The notes below the pieces were generated by a model, which was given only the letters and a program-made list of their open reading frames with translations, did no database searches and was not told where the DNA came from. Made by a program: the position numbers and the translations under genes. 64,000 nucleotides of DNA from Synergistaceae bacterium UBA6083 (lineage in GTDB: Bacteria; Synergistota; Synergistia; Synergistales; 79-D21), in the NCBI GenBank assembly GCA_002436015.1, contig DIXJ01000015.1, positions 1 through 64,000 of the forward strand, read 5' to 3'. This document shows, piece after piece, positions 16,654 through 25,064 of this stretch; the stretch's first letter is position 1; every line of letters begins with the position of its first letter.

Positions 16654-18021
16654 ATGGCCGAGGAGAAAAACCACCTTTCCAAGGTTTTGGGCCCCGTCCA
16701 CATCTGGGCCCTGGGCGTGGGAATCGTTCTTGTGGGGGAATTCATGGGTTGGAACTTCACCGTGGCCAAGGGAGGGACCCTTGGGGCCATCATCGCCTGC
16801 TGGGTGATGGGCCTTCTCTACACTTCCCTCGTCATGGTCAACACCGAGATGGGCTCCGTCATCCCGGAGGCCGGCGGGCAGTATGCCATGGCGAAGTATT
16901 TCATGGGCCCACTCGCGGCTTTCAACGTGGGACTCATGCTCGTTTTCGAGTACGTCATGCTGGAGGCGGCCGACGCCCTCGTGGTGGGCGAAATCCTGAA
17001 GACGGTGAGTCCCCAGATCAATAGCCTTCCCTTCATCATCCTCACCCTCGTCGGGCTAACCTGGTTGAACTACCGGGGAGTGTACGCCACCCTGACCTTC
17101 AACTTCATCATCACCGCCATTGCCTACCTGACGATCTTCGTCCTTCTCTTCTCGACTAAGTTCTTCATCCCCCAGTCAAGCCTCCTCCGGCTTGCCGAGT
17201 TCTCGAACGGCCTCCCTTACGGCTGGATCGGCATTTTGGGAGCGTTCCAGTTCGGGGTGTGGTTTTTCCTGGGCATCGAGGGAACGGCGCTGGCAGCGGA
17301 AGAATGCCGCAGCACGGGGCGTTCGCTCCCGGTCGGGGCCCTCACCGGCATGGTGACGCTCCTCATCGGGGCCACCATCACCTGGTTCGTCTGCTCGGGC
17401 CTCGTTCACTCGGGAGAACTGGGATCCTCCGTGTATCCACTCTTCGACGCGGCCATGGCCACCCGGATGCCCGTGGTGATCGTCCTGCTTTTCATCGGAA
17501 CGATCCTCTCCTGCATGGCGAGCGCCAACGGGTGCATCACCGACGCCTCCCGGGCGTGGTTCGCCATGGCCCGGGACACGCTCATTCCCGAGTATTTCGC
17601 AGCGGTGCACCCCAAGTACCGGACTCCCTACCGGGCCATCCTGTTCCTGCTGCCCATCGCCCTGGCTTTCGGCTTTACCGGCCTTCTGGACCAGGTCATC
17701 ACCTTCTCGATCCTCTCTGCCCTTCTCGTGTACCTCTTCACGGCGGTCATGATGTTCAAGTTCCGGAGGATGTACCCTCTCGGCAGCATCGAGCGGGGCT
17801 ACCTTTCCCCCTGGCATCCCTGGACTTCCATCCTGCTCCTGGCCTTGACCCTGGCCACCCTCGTGGGGATGTATTTCGGCTACTGGCTGAACATGATCGC
17901 CGGTTTCCTCTTCTACATCCTGGCCTCTCTCTGGTTCGCCCTTCACCGCTACCGCTTCGTGGACCGGCAGAAGCTCATCTCCGAAGGGGCGGCCAGGTGG
18001 CCCCGGCCCCTGGGGTACTAG
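16654..18021 (+). CDS. APC-family amino acid permease
   Basis: A 455-residue, 12-helix permease of the amino acid-polyamine-organocation superfamily. The first helix carries the unwound Gly-rich motif with GWNFTVAKGG near residue 31; GLEYG-like counterparts are replaced by FFLGIEGTALAAEE near 205, which is typical of APC members. It resembles the ethanolamine-permease (EAT) branch, but the substrate is not certain; the context suggests an amino acid or amine produced or exchanged by the pathway. GAAGGA lies before the ATG at 16654. It is surrounded by four very small membrane-protein genes. Confidence 0.87.
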   Translation: MAEEKNHLSKVLGPVHIWALGVGIVLVGEFMGWNFTVAKGGTLGAIIACWVMGLLYTSLVMVNTEMGSVIPEAGGQYAMAKYFMGPLAAFNVGLMLVFEYVMLEAADALVVGEILKTVSPQINSLPFIILTLVGLTWLNYRGVYATLTFNFIITAIAYLTIFVLLFSTKFFIPQSSLLRLAEFSNGLPYGWIGILGAFQFGVWFFLGIEGTALAAEECRSTGRSLPVGALTGMVTLLIGATITWFVCSGLVHSGELGSSVYPLFDAAMATRMPVVIVLLFIGTILSCMASANGCITDASRAWFAMARDTLIPEYFAAVHPKYRTPYRAILFLLPIALAFGFTGLLDQVITFSILSALLVYLFTAVMMFKFRRMYPLGSIERGYLSPWHPWTSILLLALTLATLVGMYFGYWLNMIAGFLFYILASLWFALHRYRFVDRQKLISEGAARWPRPLGY

Positions 18022-18031
18022 AGGTAAATTT

Positions 18032-18325
18032 ATGGCTGGGAGCCGGGCAGGCCACTTGCCAAGTTGGCTGATCCTGACCTCGGCCCTGCTTGTTCCCGGT
18101 TCGGGCCACGTTTTCCTTGGCAGGCCAAGTCGAGGGCTCGTGATGTTGTTCTGGATGGTGATTCTTGGTTTCATGACCTTCCGCCTCGCGCCACCCCAGG
18201 CGGGCTTCATCGGCCAAATCAGCGGGGGCGCGGCCGTCTGGGCTCTCTCGGTCGTCGACGTTTACCGAGCGCTGAAGGCCAGGCATTCCAAAGATCAAGG
18301 AGGCATGAATCCATGTCCAAAGTGA
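18032..18325 (+). CDS. Small membrane protein, unknown function
   Basis: A 97-residue protein with two to three hydrophobic segments (about 10-27, 34-52 and 58-78). The PGSGHVFLGRPSRGL segment resembles the P-G-x-G-x-x-Y/F-xG pattern of small TM2-like membrane proteins. It starts 10 bases after the APC permease and its last 13 bases overlap the next gene, so it belongs to the same operon. Function unknown. Confidence 0.6.
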   Translation: MAGSRAGHLPSWLILTSALLVPGSGHVFLGRPSRGLVMLFWMVILGFMTFRLAPPQAGFIGQISGGAAVWALSVVDVYRALKARHSKDQGGMNPCPK

Positions 18326-19416
18326 TTGCCATACTTGGCGGAGGCAACGCGGGACAGGCTTCCGCGGCTGAACTCACCCTGCTGGGGCACGAGTGCCGAC
18401 TCTACCAGGACCCCCGTTATGCCGGGGACATGCGACTCGTCCTGGAGACGGGAGAGATTCGTCTCGACGCGGATCCGAATGGCGGCTGCAGGAAAACGGG
18501 CCTTGCCAGGATCGCGAAGGTGACCTGCGACATGGCTGAGGCGGTCAAGGGGGCAGAAATCATCCTTTGCCACCTGCCCGCCTTCGCGCATGCGAACGTC
18601 GCAGAAGAACTCGCCGGTCTTGTCGAGGACGGGCAGGTCATCGTCCTTCTGCCGGGAACGATGGGAACCCTGGTTTTCGTCGAAACATTCCGCTGTAAGG
18701 GGGTAACGGCCGATGTCCTCTTTGCCGAAACGAACACGAACTCCTATGACACCCGGGTTCTCCAGCCAGGGAAAGCCTACGTCTACAAGATGAACGATCC
18801 CCTGCAGATCGGGGTGTTCCCTGCCTGCAGGACAGGCGAAACCCTGGAAAAACTTGGTGATATCTATGCCTTCGTTCCCGTCTCGGATATCCTTGAAGCC
18901 GCTTTCCACAGCCATAACCCCGTCATCCACACACCTGCATGCATCATGAGCGTTAGCCGCATCGAGCGCTCACGGGGAGAGTTTTACCTATACGAGGAAG
19001 CTTTTACCCCCACGGTCTGCCGGGTCACCAAGATGCTGGACGAGGAACGGCTAGCCTTAGCCCGGGCCTTTGGCTATAACCCTCTCACCCTGGAACAGCT
19101 GCTTTCCGGCCTGGAAAACCCGGGTGACCTTTTCAAGGAAACGAACGGCAATCCCGGCTTGTGCTTCATCCGAGGCCCCGAGAGCGTGAAAAGCCGCTAC
19201 TTCACCGAAGACGGCCTGAATGGCCTGGTCCCATGGTCCCAGCTCGCTCGCGTTGCCGGCGTCCCTGCTCCTCTCATGGAAGCTTTTGCCACCGTCGAAG
19301 GGGCCGTCATTGAAAGGGATATGTGGAAAGAAGGGCGCACCCTCAAAATATTGGGGCTCGAGGGATTGGGGATTTCCGGGATCCGTTCCTATCTCAAAAC
19401 CGGGAAAAGGGGTTGA
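18313..19416 (+). CDS. NAD(P)-dependent octopine/nopaline dehydrogenase family protein (second copy)
   Basis: A 367-residue enzyme with an N-terminal Rossmann site (VIAILGGGNAGQASAAEL) and the opine dehydrogenase C-terminal half; HSHNPVIHTPA near residue 197 carries the His-Asn pair expected at the active site. In characterised members that His acts as general acid/base. AAGGAGG precedes the ATG at 18313. It ends the plus-strand catabolic operon, as a homolog (4820-6043) starts the minus-strand arm. The HSHNP motif is better kept here than in the other copy. The substrate is unknown. Confidence 0.85.
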   Translation: MSKVIAILGGGNAGQASAAELTLLGHECRLYQDPRYAGDMRLVLETGEIRLDADPNGGCRKTGLARIAKVTCDMAEAVKGAEIILCHLPAFAHANVAEELAGLVEDGQVIVLLPGTMGTLVFVETFRCKGVTADVLFAETNTNSYDTRVLQPGKAYVYKMNDPLQIGVFPACRTGETLEKLGDIYAFVPVSDILEAAFHSHNPVIHTPACIMSVSRIERSRGEFYLYEEAFTPTVCRVTKMLDEERLALARAFGYNPLTLEQLLSGLENPGDLFKETNGNPGLCFIRGPESVKSRYFTEDGLNGLVPWSQLARVAGVPAPLMEAFATVEGAVIERDMWKEGRTLKILGLEGLGISGIRSYLKTGKRG

Positions 19417-19524
19417 ACCCGCCTACGGGCTATCCTGTAACCAAACTGGAACACTTCCGATACAACATTCCTGCCCCTCTCGCGTATATTGGAGCGGCAG
19501 CCAAATGATCGGGAGGGATGAGTC

Positions 19525-19983
19525 GTGCCGGGAAAAACGGTCAAGGTCCTTTTCCTCTGTGGCCACAATAGCGCGCGAAGCCAGATGGCGGAAGCTTTTC
19601 TAAAGGAAATAGGCAGGGAAGCCTTCGAGGTCGAGAGTGCAGGCCTGGAACTGGCCGACCAGATCAACCCCCTCGTTGTCGAGGTCATGAAAGAAATCGG
19701 GATCGACCTTAGCGGGAAGTCCATGCAGCGAGTTTTCGACCTGTTCCAGCAGGGGCGGCTGTACGATTACGTGATCGCCGTGTGCGATGCCGCCAAGGCC
19801 GGGAAGTGCCCGATTTTCCCCGGCGTCTGCAAGAGGCTCCACTGGCCGTTCGAGGATCCCGCAGCACTGGAAGGTACCTGGGAAGAAAAGCTGGAGAAGA
19901 CCCGCCTGATCCGTGACGAGATCCGGCAACAGATAGAGAAATGGATAGAAGAACTGGTTAAGGAAGGAACCTTGAATCGATAA
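19525..19983 (+). CDS. arsC: Thioredoxin-type arsenate reductase / low-MW phosphatase fold
   Basis: A 152-residue ArsC of the low-molecular-weight tyrosine phosphatase fold, which reduces arsenate to arsenite. The catalytic loop is LCGHNSARSQMAEAF: C12-x5-R18, with HNSARSQ typical of ArsC rather than phosphatases. The resolving cysteines are in the VCDAAKAGKCPIFPG region around residues 87-95. The start is GTG at 19525 with GGGAGGG upstream. No arsR or efflux gene is adjacent; it lies between the catabolic operon and a bidirectional terminator and is probably transcribed on its own or as an operon tail. Confidence 0.88.
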   Translation: MPGKTVKVLFLCGHNSARSQMAEAFLKEIGREAFEVESAGLELADQINPLVVEVMKEIGIDLSGKSMQRVFDLFQQGRLYDYVIAVCDAAKAGKCPIFPGVCKRLHWPFEDPAALEGTWEEKLEKTRLIRDEIRQQIEKWIEELVKEGTLNR

Positions 19984-20006
19984 ACCGCAGGCCCTGTTTA
20001 TCCGTA

Positions 20007-20048
20007 AAAAAAGGGATCCCCCATCATGCTATGGGGGATCCCTTTTTT
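20007..20048. terminator. Bidirectional rho-independent terminator
   Basis: A perfect 12-bp stem (20013-20024 with 20031-20042), six-base loop, is flanked by six A and six T. It can end arsC (plus) and the nitroreductase operon (minus). Confidence 0.92.
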
Positions 20049-20067
20049 ATCTACCTGAATGGCAGGA

Positions 20068-20586
20068 TCAGAATCGGTTACTGTGGATTTTTTCGAATGG
20101 AAGCTTTTCGATGGGTACCTCGGCCTTTTCCTCGGCTGGATATCCCATCCCGATTATGGCAAGAACCCTGAAAGGGGCCGGTATGTCCAGCAACCTTCGC
20201 ACGTAGTCCTCAGCCGTAACCCCCGGTGCGTGGTCCCGGTTGCGGACTTGGACCCAGCAGGACCCAATCCCCATGGCCGCAGCGGCGACCTGCCCGACCA
20301 TCGAAGCGACCGAAGCGTCTTCTACCCAGACGTCCTGGGTGTTTTCGTTCCCCATGACGACAATGCCCAGGCTCGCCCCGGCAAGAAAGGCCGAGCTGCC
20401 CGCCCGGACTTCCGCAAGTCGCTTGAGCAGGTCGCGGTCGTCGACAAAAATAAATTCCCAGGATTTGTTGTTGTGCGCGGAAGGCGAACGCAGGAGCATT
20501 TCCTTCAGGGTTTCCACCTCTTTGGCCTTCAGGGGGCTCTCCTGGTACTTCCGGATGCTCCGCCTCTTTCTCAACACTTCCAGCAT
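20068..20586 (-). CDS. Nitroreductase-family FMN flavoprotein
   Basis: A 172-residue nitroreductase-fold protein. The N-terminal RKRRSIRKYQ motif binds the FMN phosphate, SPSAHNNKSWEFIF near 40-53 is the FMN/active-site segment, and the C-terminal AIIGMGYPAEEKA is typical. The ATG at 20586 has GGAGGAG upstream on the minus strand. It is last in a four-gene minus-strand group with tautomerase, hcp and cupin, suggesting a role in handling redox or nitrosative stress; the physiological substrate is unknown. Confidence 0.88.
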   Translation of the reverse strand: MLEVLRKRRSIRKYQESPLKAKEVETLKEMLLRSPSAHNNKSWEFIFVDDRDLLKRLAEVRAGSSAFLAGASLGIVVMGNENTQDVWVEDASVASMVGQVAAAAMGIGSCWVQVRNRDHAPGVTAEDYVRRLLDIPAPFRVLAIIGMGYPAEEKAEVPIEKLPFEKIHSNRF

Positions 20587-20612
20587 GGCGGCAACTCCTC
20601 CTCTACCGGGAT

Positions 20613-20813
20613 TCATTTCTTTCCCGCGGGGAACCCTGAGCAGGGTTGCCCTCCTATGACCCAGTTCTCCTTTGGAGATTCCTCCACCACCACCGTGACC
20701 GCCTGCAGGGGGCAACCCAGCTGTTCGACCACGACATCCGTAATCGCCTTTGCAAGGTTCACCTTGCATTCTTCGCTTCTCCCGGACCACATTTGAACAC
20801 GAACGATCGGCAT
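20613..20813 (-). CDS. 4-oxalocrotonate tautomerase-family protein
   Basis: A 66-residue tautomerase. After removal of Met, Pro1 (MPIVRVQMW) is the catalytic base; the rest follows the beta-alpha-beta layout of the family with the NLAKAITDVVVEQLG helix and VTVVVEESPKENW strand. Such proteins form hexamers and catalyse keto-enol conversions. It starts 25 bases after hcp and ends 26 bases before the nitroreductase start, so it is in the same operon. Its substrate is unknown. Confidence 0.88.
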   Translation of the reverse strand: MPIVRVQMWSGRSEECKVNLAKAITDVVVEQLGCPLQAVTVVVEESPKENWVIGGQPCSGFPAGKK

Positions 20814-20838
20814 CTGGGATTCCTCCTTCGGCGAAAGC

Positions 20839-22503
20839 CTACCTGCCCGCCATTATCGCCTCGACATCCGCTTCCACCTCACCGGTAGCCTTGATGTCGA
20901 AGTTATCCACGAGAACTTTCAGGACGTTCGGCGAAACAAAGGCAGGAAGGGTCGGACCGAGCCGGATCCCCTTCACCCCCAGGGCCAGCAGGGCCAGCAG
21001 GACGGCAACAGCCTTCTGCTCGTACCAGGCAATGTCGAAAGACAGGGGCAGTTCGTTGATGTCGTTGAGCCCGAAGACTTCCTTTAGCTTGAGGGCGATC
21101 ACCGCCAGGGAATAGGAATCGTTGCACTGCCCGGCGTCGAGCACCCGGGGAATACCGCCGATATCGCCAAGGGCCAGCTTGTTGTAGCGATACTTGGCAC
21201 AACCGGCTGTGAGAATAACCGTATCCTTGGGCAACGCCTTGGCCACCTCTGTGAAGTATTCGCGGTTCTTGTGGCGGCCGTCGCAGCCTGCCATGACGAC
21301 AAAACGCTTGATGGCACCGCTCTTGACCGCATCCACGACCTTGTCTGCAAGGGCCAGGACCTGGTTGTGGGCAAAACCGCCGACGATGTGCCCCGTCTCG
21401 ATCTCGACCGGCGGCTTGCAAGACTTTGCCATTGCGATGACCGCCGAGAAATCCTTTGGCTGGTCGCCCTGCCTGTCGGGAATATGCACTGCACCCAGGT
21501 ATCCCGCCATACCGGTGGTGAAAAGCCGGCCAAGGTAGGTATTGTCCTTTTTCAGGGGAACGAGGCAGTTCGTGGTCATCAGGATCGGACCGTTGAAGGA
21601 CTCGAATTCCTCGTTCTGCTTCCACCAGGCATTCCCGTAGTTCCCGACGAAATGGCCGTATTTCTTGAACGCCGGGTAGTAATTGGCCGGCAGCATTTCG
21701 CTGTGCGTGTAGACATCCACGCCGGTTCCCTCCGTCTGCTTGAGGAGTTCTTCCATGTCGCGGAGGTCGTGGCCGCTGATCAGGATGGCGGGATTTCCGC
21801 GAACACCGATGTTCACTTCCGTGATCTCGGGGTTGCCGTACGTGGATGTGTTGGCCTTGTCCAGGAGAGCCATGGTTTCAACAGCCTTTTCCCCGGCTTT
21901 CATAACCATTCCGACCATCTCGTCGACCGTCAGGTCCTTCGTTGTTGAAGCCAACGCTTCCATGAAGAAATTGTAGATGGTTTCGCTTTCGTACCCCAGG
22001 ACGGCCGCGTGATCGGCATAAGCCGCTATTCCCTTCAAACCGATGACGAGCAGTTCTCGAAGAGAACGGACATCCTCGTTCTCCGTTGCCAGCACCCCCA
22101 CCGACCGGGCCTTCTCGTGGAATTCCGCCTCTTCCGTCGCCATCCAAATGGCGGCATCGGGCATTTGTTCGTCGAATGCCTTGCCGGTCTTTGCCTGACT
22201 AGCGGCGAGAACGCGTCCGCGGATCTTCTCGCGGCGCGCCAGGGCCTCGCGGATAAGACCGGCAAAACGTTCATCATCCCAGTTTGCGTTTGTGATGGTT
22301 GTAAAGAGTCCCTGGGCGACGAAAAGCCCGTCGGCCTTGTCGGAAAACCCAAGTTCAACGGCTTTTTCCGACCAAACAGCAATCCCCTTCAGGGTGTGGA
22401 TCAGCAAATCCTGGAGGTTCGCCGTCACTTCAGGCTTGCCGCAGACCCCCTTTATCGTACATCCCTTGTTTTGCGCGCATTCCTGGCACTGGAAACAGAA
22501 CAT
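20839..22503 (-). CDS. hcp: Hydroxylamine reductase / hybrid-cluster protein
   Basis: A 554-residue hybrid-cluster protein, which reduces hydroxylamine or nitric oxide and protects anaerobes from nitrosative stress. The N-terminal MFCFQCQ motif with C3, C6, C15 and C21 (C-x2-C-x8-C-x5-C) binds the [4Fe-4S] cluster in the pattern of the strict-anaerobe class. Hybrid-cluster ligands are seen in GHDLRD near 230, TTNCLVP near 300, [15 protein letters not shown] near 390 and the [10 protein letters not shown] / [10 protein letters not shown] segments. It lies downstream of a cupin gene that has a perfect Fnr-type box in its promoter region. Confidence 0.97.
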   Translation of the reverse strand: MFCFQCQECAQNKGCTIKGVCGKPEVTANLQDLLIHTLKGIAVWSEKAVELGFSDKADGLFVAQGLFTTITNANWDDERFAGLIREALARREKIRGRVLAASQAKTGKAFDEQMPDAAIWMATEEAEFHEKARSVGVLATENEDVRSLRELLVIGLKGIAAYADHAAVLGYESETIYNFFMEALASTTKDLTVDEMVGMVMKAGEKAVETMALLDKANTSTYGNPEITEVNIGVRGNPAILISGHDLRDMEELLKQTEGTGVDVYTHSEMLPANYYPAFKKYGHFVGNYGNAWWKQNEEFESFNGPILMTTNCLVPLKKDNTYLGRLFTTGMAGYLGAVHIPDRQGDQPKDFSAVIAMAKSCKPPVEIETGHIVGGFAHNQVLALADKVVDAVKSGAIKRFVVMAGCDGRHKNREYFTEVAKALPKDTVILTAGCAKYRYNKLALGDIGGIPRVLDAGQCNDSYSLAVIALKLKEVFGLNDINELPLSFDIAWYEQKAVAVLLALLALGVKGIRLGPTLPAFVSPNVLKVLVDNFDIKATGEVEADVEAIMAGR

Positions 22504-22556
22504 TCGATCTTCCCCCTTCAGGCAGTGATCTGATTTGGTCTTGCTTTACCTTATTA

Positions 22557-22895
22557 TTATAGGACTTTTGTAGAGGTTAGGGGACGAGGGACTTTCACCA
22601 CCAGGACCCGGAACGTGCTTCCACTCTCGTTTGCCCAGGAATGCGGGATGTCCTTCGGGCTTTCGACAAGCATGTCCCGCGTGACTTCCCGCCGCTCATC
22701 GCCGATCTCGACGACCCCGGTACCTTCCAGGACGTAGAAGAAGACGTCCACCGGGGTAATATGCCTTTTTAGCGACTCTCCCGGTTCCAGGGTAATGTGG
22801 ACCGCCTGAGCGTGTTCCGTGTCGTAGACCCTGGCCACCTTGACTCCGTGGGGTGTCTGCATTCCGTCCGCTTCCATGGCATTGACGACCTTCAT
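22557..22895 (-). CDS. Cupin-domain protein
   Basis: A 112-residue single cupin domain. Metal-binding positions follow the pattern LEPGESLKRHITPVDVFFYVLEG (HxxxxDxxFxxxxG variant) and PKDIPHSWANES for the second motif. The function is not known; the gene is the first of the cupin-hcp-tautomerase-nitroreductase group and is preceded by a Crp/Fnr-type box. It may sense or handle a metal or small molecule in nitrosative stress. Confidence 0.8.
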   Translation of the reverse strand: MKVVNAMEADGMQTPHGVKVARVYDTEHAQAVHITLEPGESLKRHITPVDVFFYVLEGTGVVEIGDERREVTRDMLVESPKDIPHSWANESGSTFRVLVVKVPRPLTSTKVL

Positions 22896-22948
22896 GTCAT
22901 TCCCTCCTCGCTTTATTGTTTATGATATCCGGGAGGGGGGATTTTTCC

Positions 22949-22964
22949 CTTGATCTAAATCAAG
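22949..22964. promoter_or_regulatory. Perfect Fnr/Crp-type operator box
   Basis: CTTGAT-CTAA-ATCAAG is a perfect inverted repeat containing the Fnr consensus TTGAT-N4-ATCAA. It lies between the divergent cupin-hcp operon and the Crp/Fnr regulator gene. Its centre (22956.5) is about 41.5 bases from a start site near 22915, which would fit a TATCAT -10 sequence at 22922-22927 on the minus strand. This is the spacing of class II activation. Confidence 0.8.
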
Positions 22965-23003
22965 CACTCCGGTACCATTTTTCCACAGGGGAGGAAAAGC
23001 AGG

Positions 23004-23687
23004 ATGACGAAAAAGTTCATTGCCCAGGTACCCGGTTTCAATGGCCTCTCAGAGGAAGACTTGGGAAAAATCGAAGCCATATCAGTCCTCAAGGGCTTCA
23101 AAAAGGGGGAAACGGTTTTTGTCGAGGGAGAAGAAGGCAACGGTTTCTACGTTGTCGTTACGGGGAGGGTCAAAATCTTCAAGGTTTCGCCGGACGGCAA
23201 GGAAGCCATCCTCCACATCTGCAGGACGGGTGACCATTTCGGGCAAGTGGCCGTCTACGCAGGAAAAACCTTTCCGGCCGGAGCCGAAGCCCTGGTCGAT
23301 AGCGATCTTCTTTTCTTCCCCCGGCAAGCCTTTGTCCACCTCATCGGCAGCGAACCTTCCGTTGCCCTGAACATGCTCTCGGTCCTCTCCATGCGCCTGA
23401 GGGAGTTGACAGCCCAAGTCGAAAGCCTGGCCCTAAAGGAAGTCCCTGGCCGCCTGGCCAGTTATCTTCTCTACCTTTCGGAAAAACAGGAGGGGGCAGA
23501 ACGCATCGCCCTGGGTTCCTCGAAATCCCAGCTCGCCAGCATGCTGGGGACGACACCGGAAACCCTATCACGCATTCTTTCAGACTTTTCCTTGAGGGGC
23601 TTCATCCGTAACAGCCGAGGCGAAGTCCTGCTGCTCAACCGTCTAGGCCTGGAAAACCTGGCTGAGCAGGGCCGATTTACAGACTGA
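23004..23687 (+). CDS. Crp/Fnr-family transcriptional regulator (HcpR-like)
   Basis: A 227-residue Crp/Fnr regulator: cyclic-nucleotide-like sensor domain (about residues 10-125; FVEGEEGNGFYVVVTGRVKI and GDHFGQVAVY), dimer helix (130-155), and a C-terminal winged HTH with recognition helix TTPETLSRILSDF. The E-x-x-S-R arrangement is that of regulators that read TTGAT half-sites, which matches the box in front of it. It lacks the N-terminal Cys cluster of oxygen-sensing Fnr, so another signal (for example NO or haem) is likely. The position next to hcp suggests an HcpR role; that is inference from context. Confidence 0.88.
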   Translation: MTKKFIAQVPGFNGLSEEDLGKIEAISVLKGFKKGETVFVEGEEGNGFYVVVTGRVKIFKVSPDGKEAILHICRTGDHFGQVAVYAGKTFPAGAEALVDSDLLFFPRQAFVHLIGSEPSVALNMLSVLSMRLRELTAQVESLALKEVPGRLASYLLYLSEKQEGAERIALGSSKSQLASMLGTTPETLSRILSDFSLRGFIRNSRGEVLLLNRLGLENLAEQGRFTD

Positions 23688-23693
23688 AAAAGA

Positions 23694-23725
23694 AAAAGCC
23701 CCGGCTATTCAAGCCGGGGCCTTTT
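23694..23725. terminator. Rho-independent terminator
   Basis: GCCCCGGCT (23698-23706) pairs with 23712-23720 around a five-base loop; A-rich and T-rich flanks lie on either side. It ends the regulator gene on the plus strand and probably the nitrilase gene on the minus strand. Confidence 0.85.
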
Positions 23726-23741
23726 GCTTTGCCTCTTGGGA

Positions 23742-24677
23742 TCAGCTCGATTTCCTCTCGTGAAGAACCAGTTCGAAAATATCGGGACGGGCGTAGTGCC
23801 CGACAACATCCAGGTCGGCCTTCCCACGGGCGATCTCATCCAGGTCGAGGTCAGCCAGCAGGATCTCCTCTCCGCCGAAGCTTGGACCCGCCACGTATTG
23901 GCCAAACGGGTTGATCACGCAACTTCCTCCCCGGCACATCACGTCAGGCTGGGATTCCAATTCTTTGTAACCGTTCAGGTCCGTCGGGTACATGCCTCTT
24001 TCCACGTACTGGTTGCATGCGATAACGAAACACCTGCCCTCGATGGCGATATGCCGGAGGGTACACTGGTATTCGTCCCTCTGGTCGGCTGTCGGTGCAA
24101 GATAGAGCTGGACCCCCTTCTGGTAAAGCGCCGTGCGGGCAAGGGGCATGTAGTTTTCCCAGCAAATCAATGCGCCCATCTTACCGTAGGCCGTATCCAC
24201 CACCGTCAGGGTACTGCCGTCGTCCTCACCCCAGATGGTCCGCTCAGAACCCGTGGGCTTCAGCTTCCTGTGCCGTCCAAGAAAACTGCCGTCCGGACCG
24301 AAGAAGAGGACACAGCAATGGATCGTGCCATCCAGGCCGTTGCCGTTCTTCTCATTGACGCCCATGGCCAGGTAGACCTTGTTCTCCCCCGCGGCTTTTG
24401 CCAGGCGATCCACGTCGGGACCCGGAACCGCAACGCAGTTATCGTAAAACCGCTGGAAATCCTTCCTTCCCTCCATCGTCCGGGATCCCATGGAAAAGCC
24501 AAAGCTCAATCCGCGAGGATAACAGGGGATGAAAGCCTCAGGGAAAACCACCAGGTTCGCGCCCTTTTCGGCCGCTTCGGCGATTAGCGCGAGTGCCTTT
24601 TCCATCGTCTTTTCCCGGTCAAAAATGACGGGTGCCGCCTGGACAACTGCAACGCGTACCGTTCTTCCCTCGCCCAT
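23742..24677 (-). CDS. Nitrilase / carbon-nitrogen hydrolase
   Basis: A 311-residue nitrilase-superfamily enzyme with the full Glu-Lys-Cys triad: VFPEAFIP near residue 46, HRKLKPTGSE near 134 and ICWENYMP near 170. The length and PRGLSFGF insertion match branch 1 (true nitrilases), which hydrolyse nitriles to carboxylates. The frame is open upstream, but GGGAGG lies 7 bases before the ATG at 24677 and the family N-terminus begins there. It is transcribed alone on the minus strand. The natural nitrile is unknown. Confidence 0.9.
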   Translation of the reverse strand: MGEGRTVRVAVVQAAPVIFDREKTMEKALALIAEAAEKGANLVVFPEAFIPCYPRGLSFGFSMGSRTMEGRKDFQRFYDNCVAVPGPDVDRLAKAAGENKVYLAMGVNEKNGNGLDGTIHCCVLFFGPDGSFLGRHRKLKPTGSERTIWGEDDGSTLTVVDTAYGKMGALICWENYMPLARTALYQKGVQLYLAPTADQRDEYQCTLRHIAIEGRCFVIACNQYVERGMYPTDLNGYKELESQPDVMCRGGSCVINPFGQYVAGPSFGGEEILLADLDLDEIARGKADLDVVGHYARPDIFELVLHERKSS

Positions 24678-24804
24678 TCTTACGCCTCCCCAATCATGCG
24701 TTTGCCCCTTCTCGGGGGGTTCCAAATCCAGCAGGAGATCGAGCTTATCCAGTATCCTGTAACGCTACAATGATTTCAAGATGCTGACAACGGATGGGGT
24801 TTAC

Positions 24805-24915
24805 GGCATGCGAAAGGCCCCGGGTGGTCAGGCCGGAGCCCATCAGGAGGTGGTGGTACAGATTTGAGGTTGGAGGTACTCTAACACATCCGGTTTAATC
24901 GTGCAAGTGAAGGGA
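24805..24915 (+). repeat. Dispersed ~110-bp repeat, copy 1
   Basis: About 110 bases align with 55586-55695 at roughly three-quarters identity, with the core GGTGGTCAGGCCGGAGCCCA identical. The core can form a hairpin (8-bp stem with one mismatch here, perfect in copy 2). Small insertions and deletions break any shared reading frame, so it is not a conserved peptide. It lies in the 387-bp gap between nitrilase and the MFS gene; the rest of that gap shows nothing I recognise. Confidence 0.75.
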
Positions 24916-25064
24916 TGAAACGACGCATTTGTGATTTAACTAACTTGAATTAAACGCCTCCGGCGGCAGGGTGCTTATCGCGGTTGCATTCCCCGTCTCC
25001 CTGGCACAAAATGATGGGAATCGGCTGTTAGTCGCCTATTCTTCGCTCCAAAGGAGTCCTATTT

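Noticed and set aside
17176..18210. 344-residue minus-strand frame opposite the APC permease
   Set aside because: Composition dominated by Gly, Pro, Arg and Glu from antisense of membrane helices; no domain.
24805..24915. SRP (4.5S-like) RNA, because of GGTCAGGCCGGA
   Set aside because: The GGAAG-AGC partner strand of SRP helix 8 is missing and two copies 31 kb apart are not expected.
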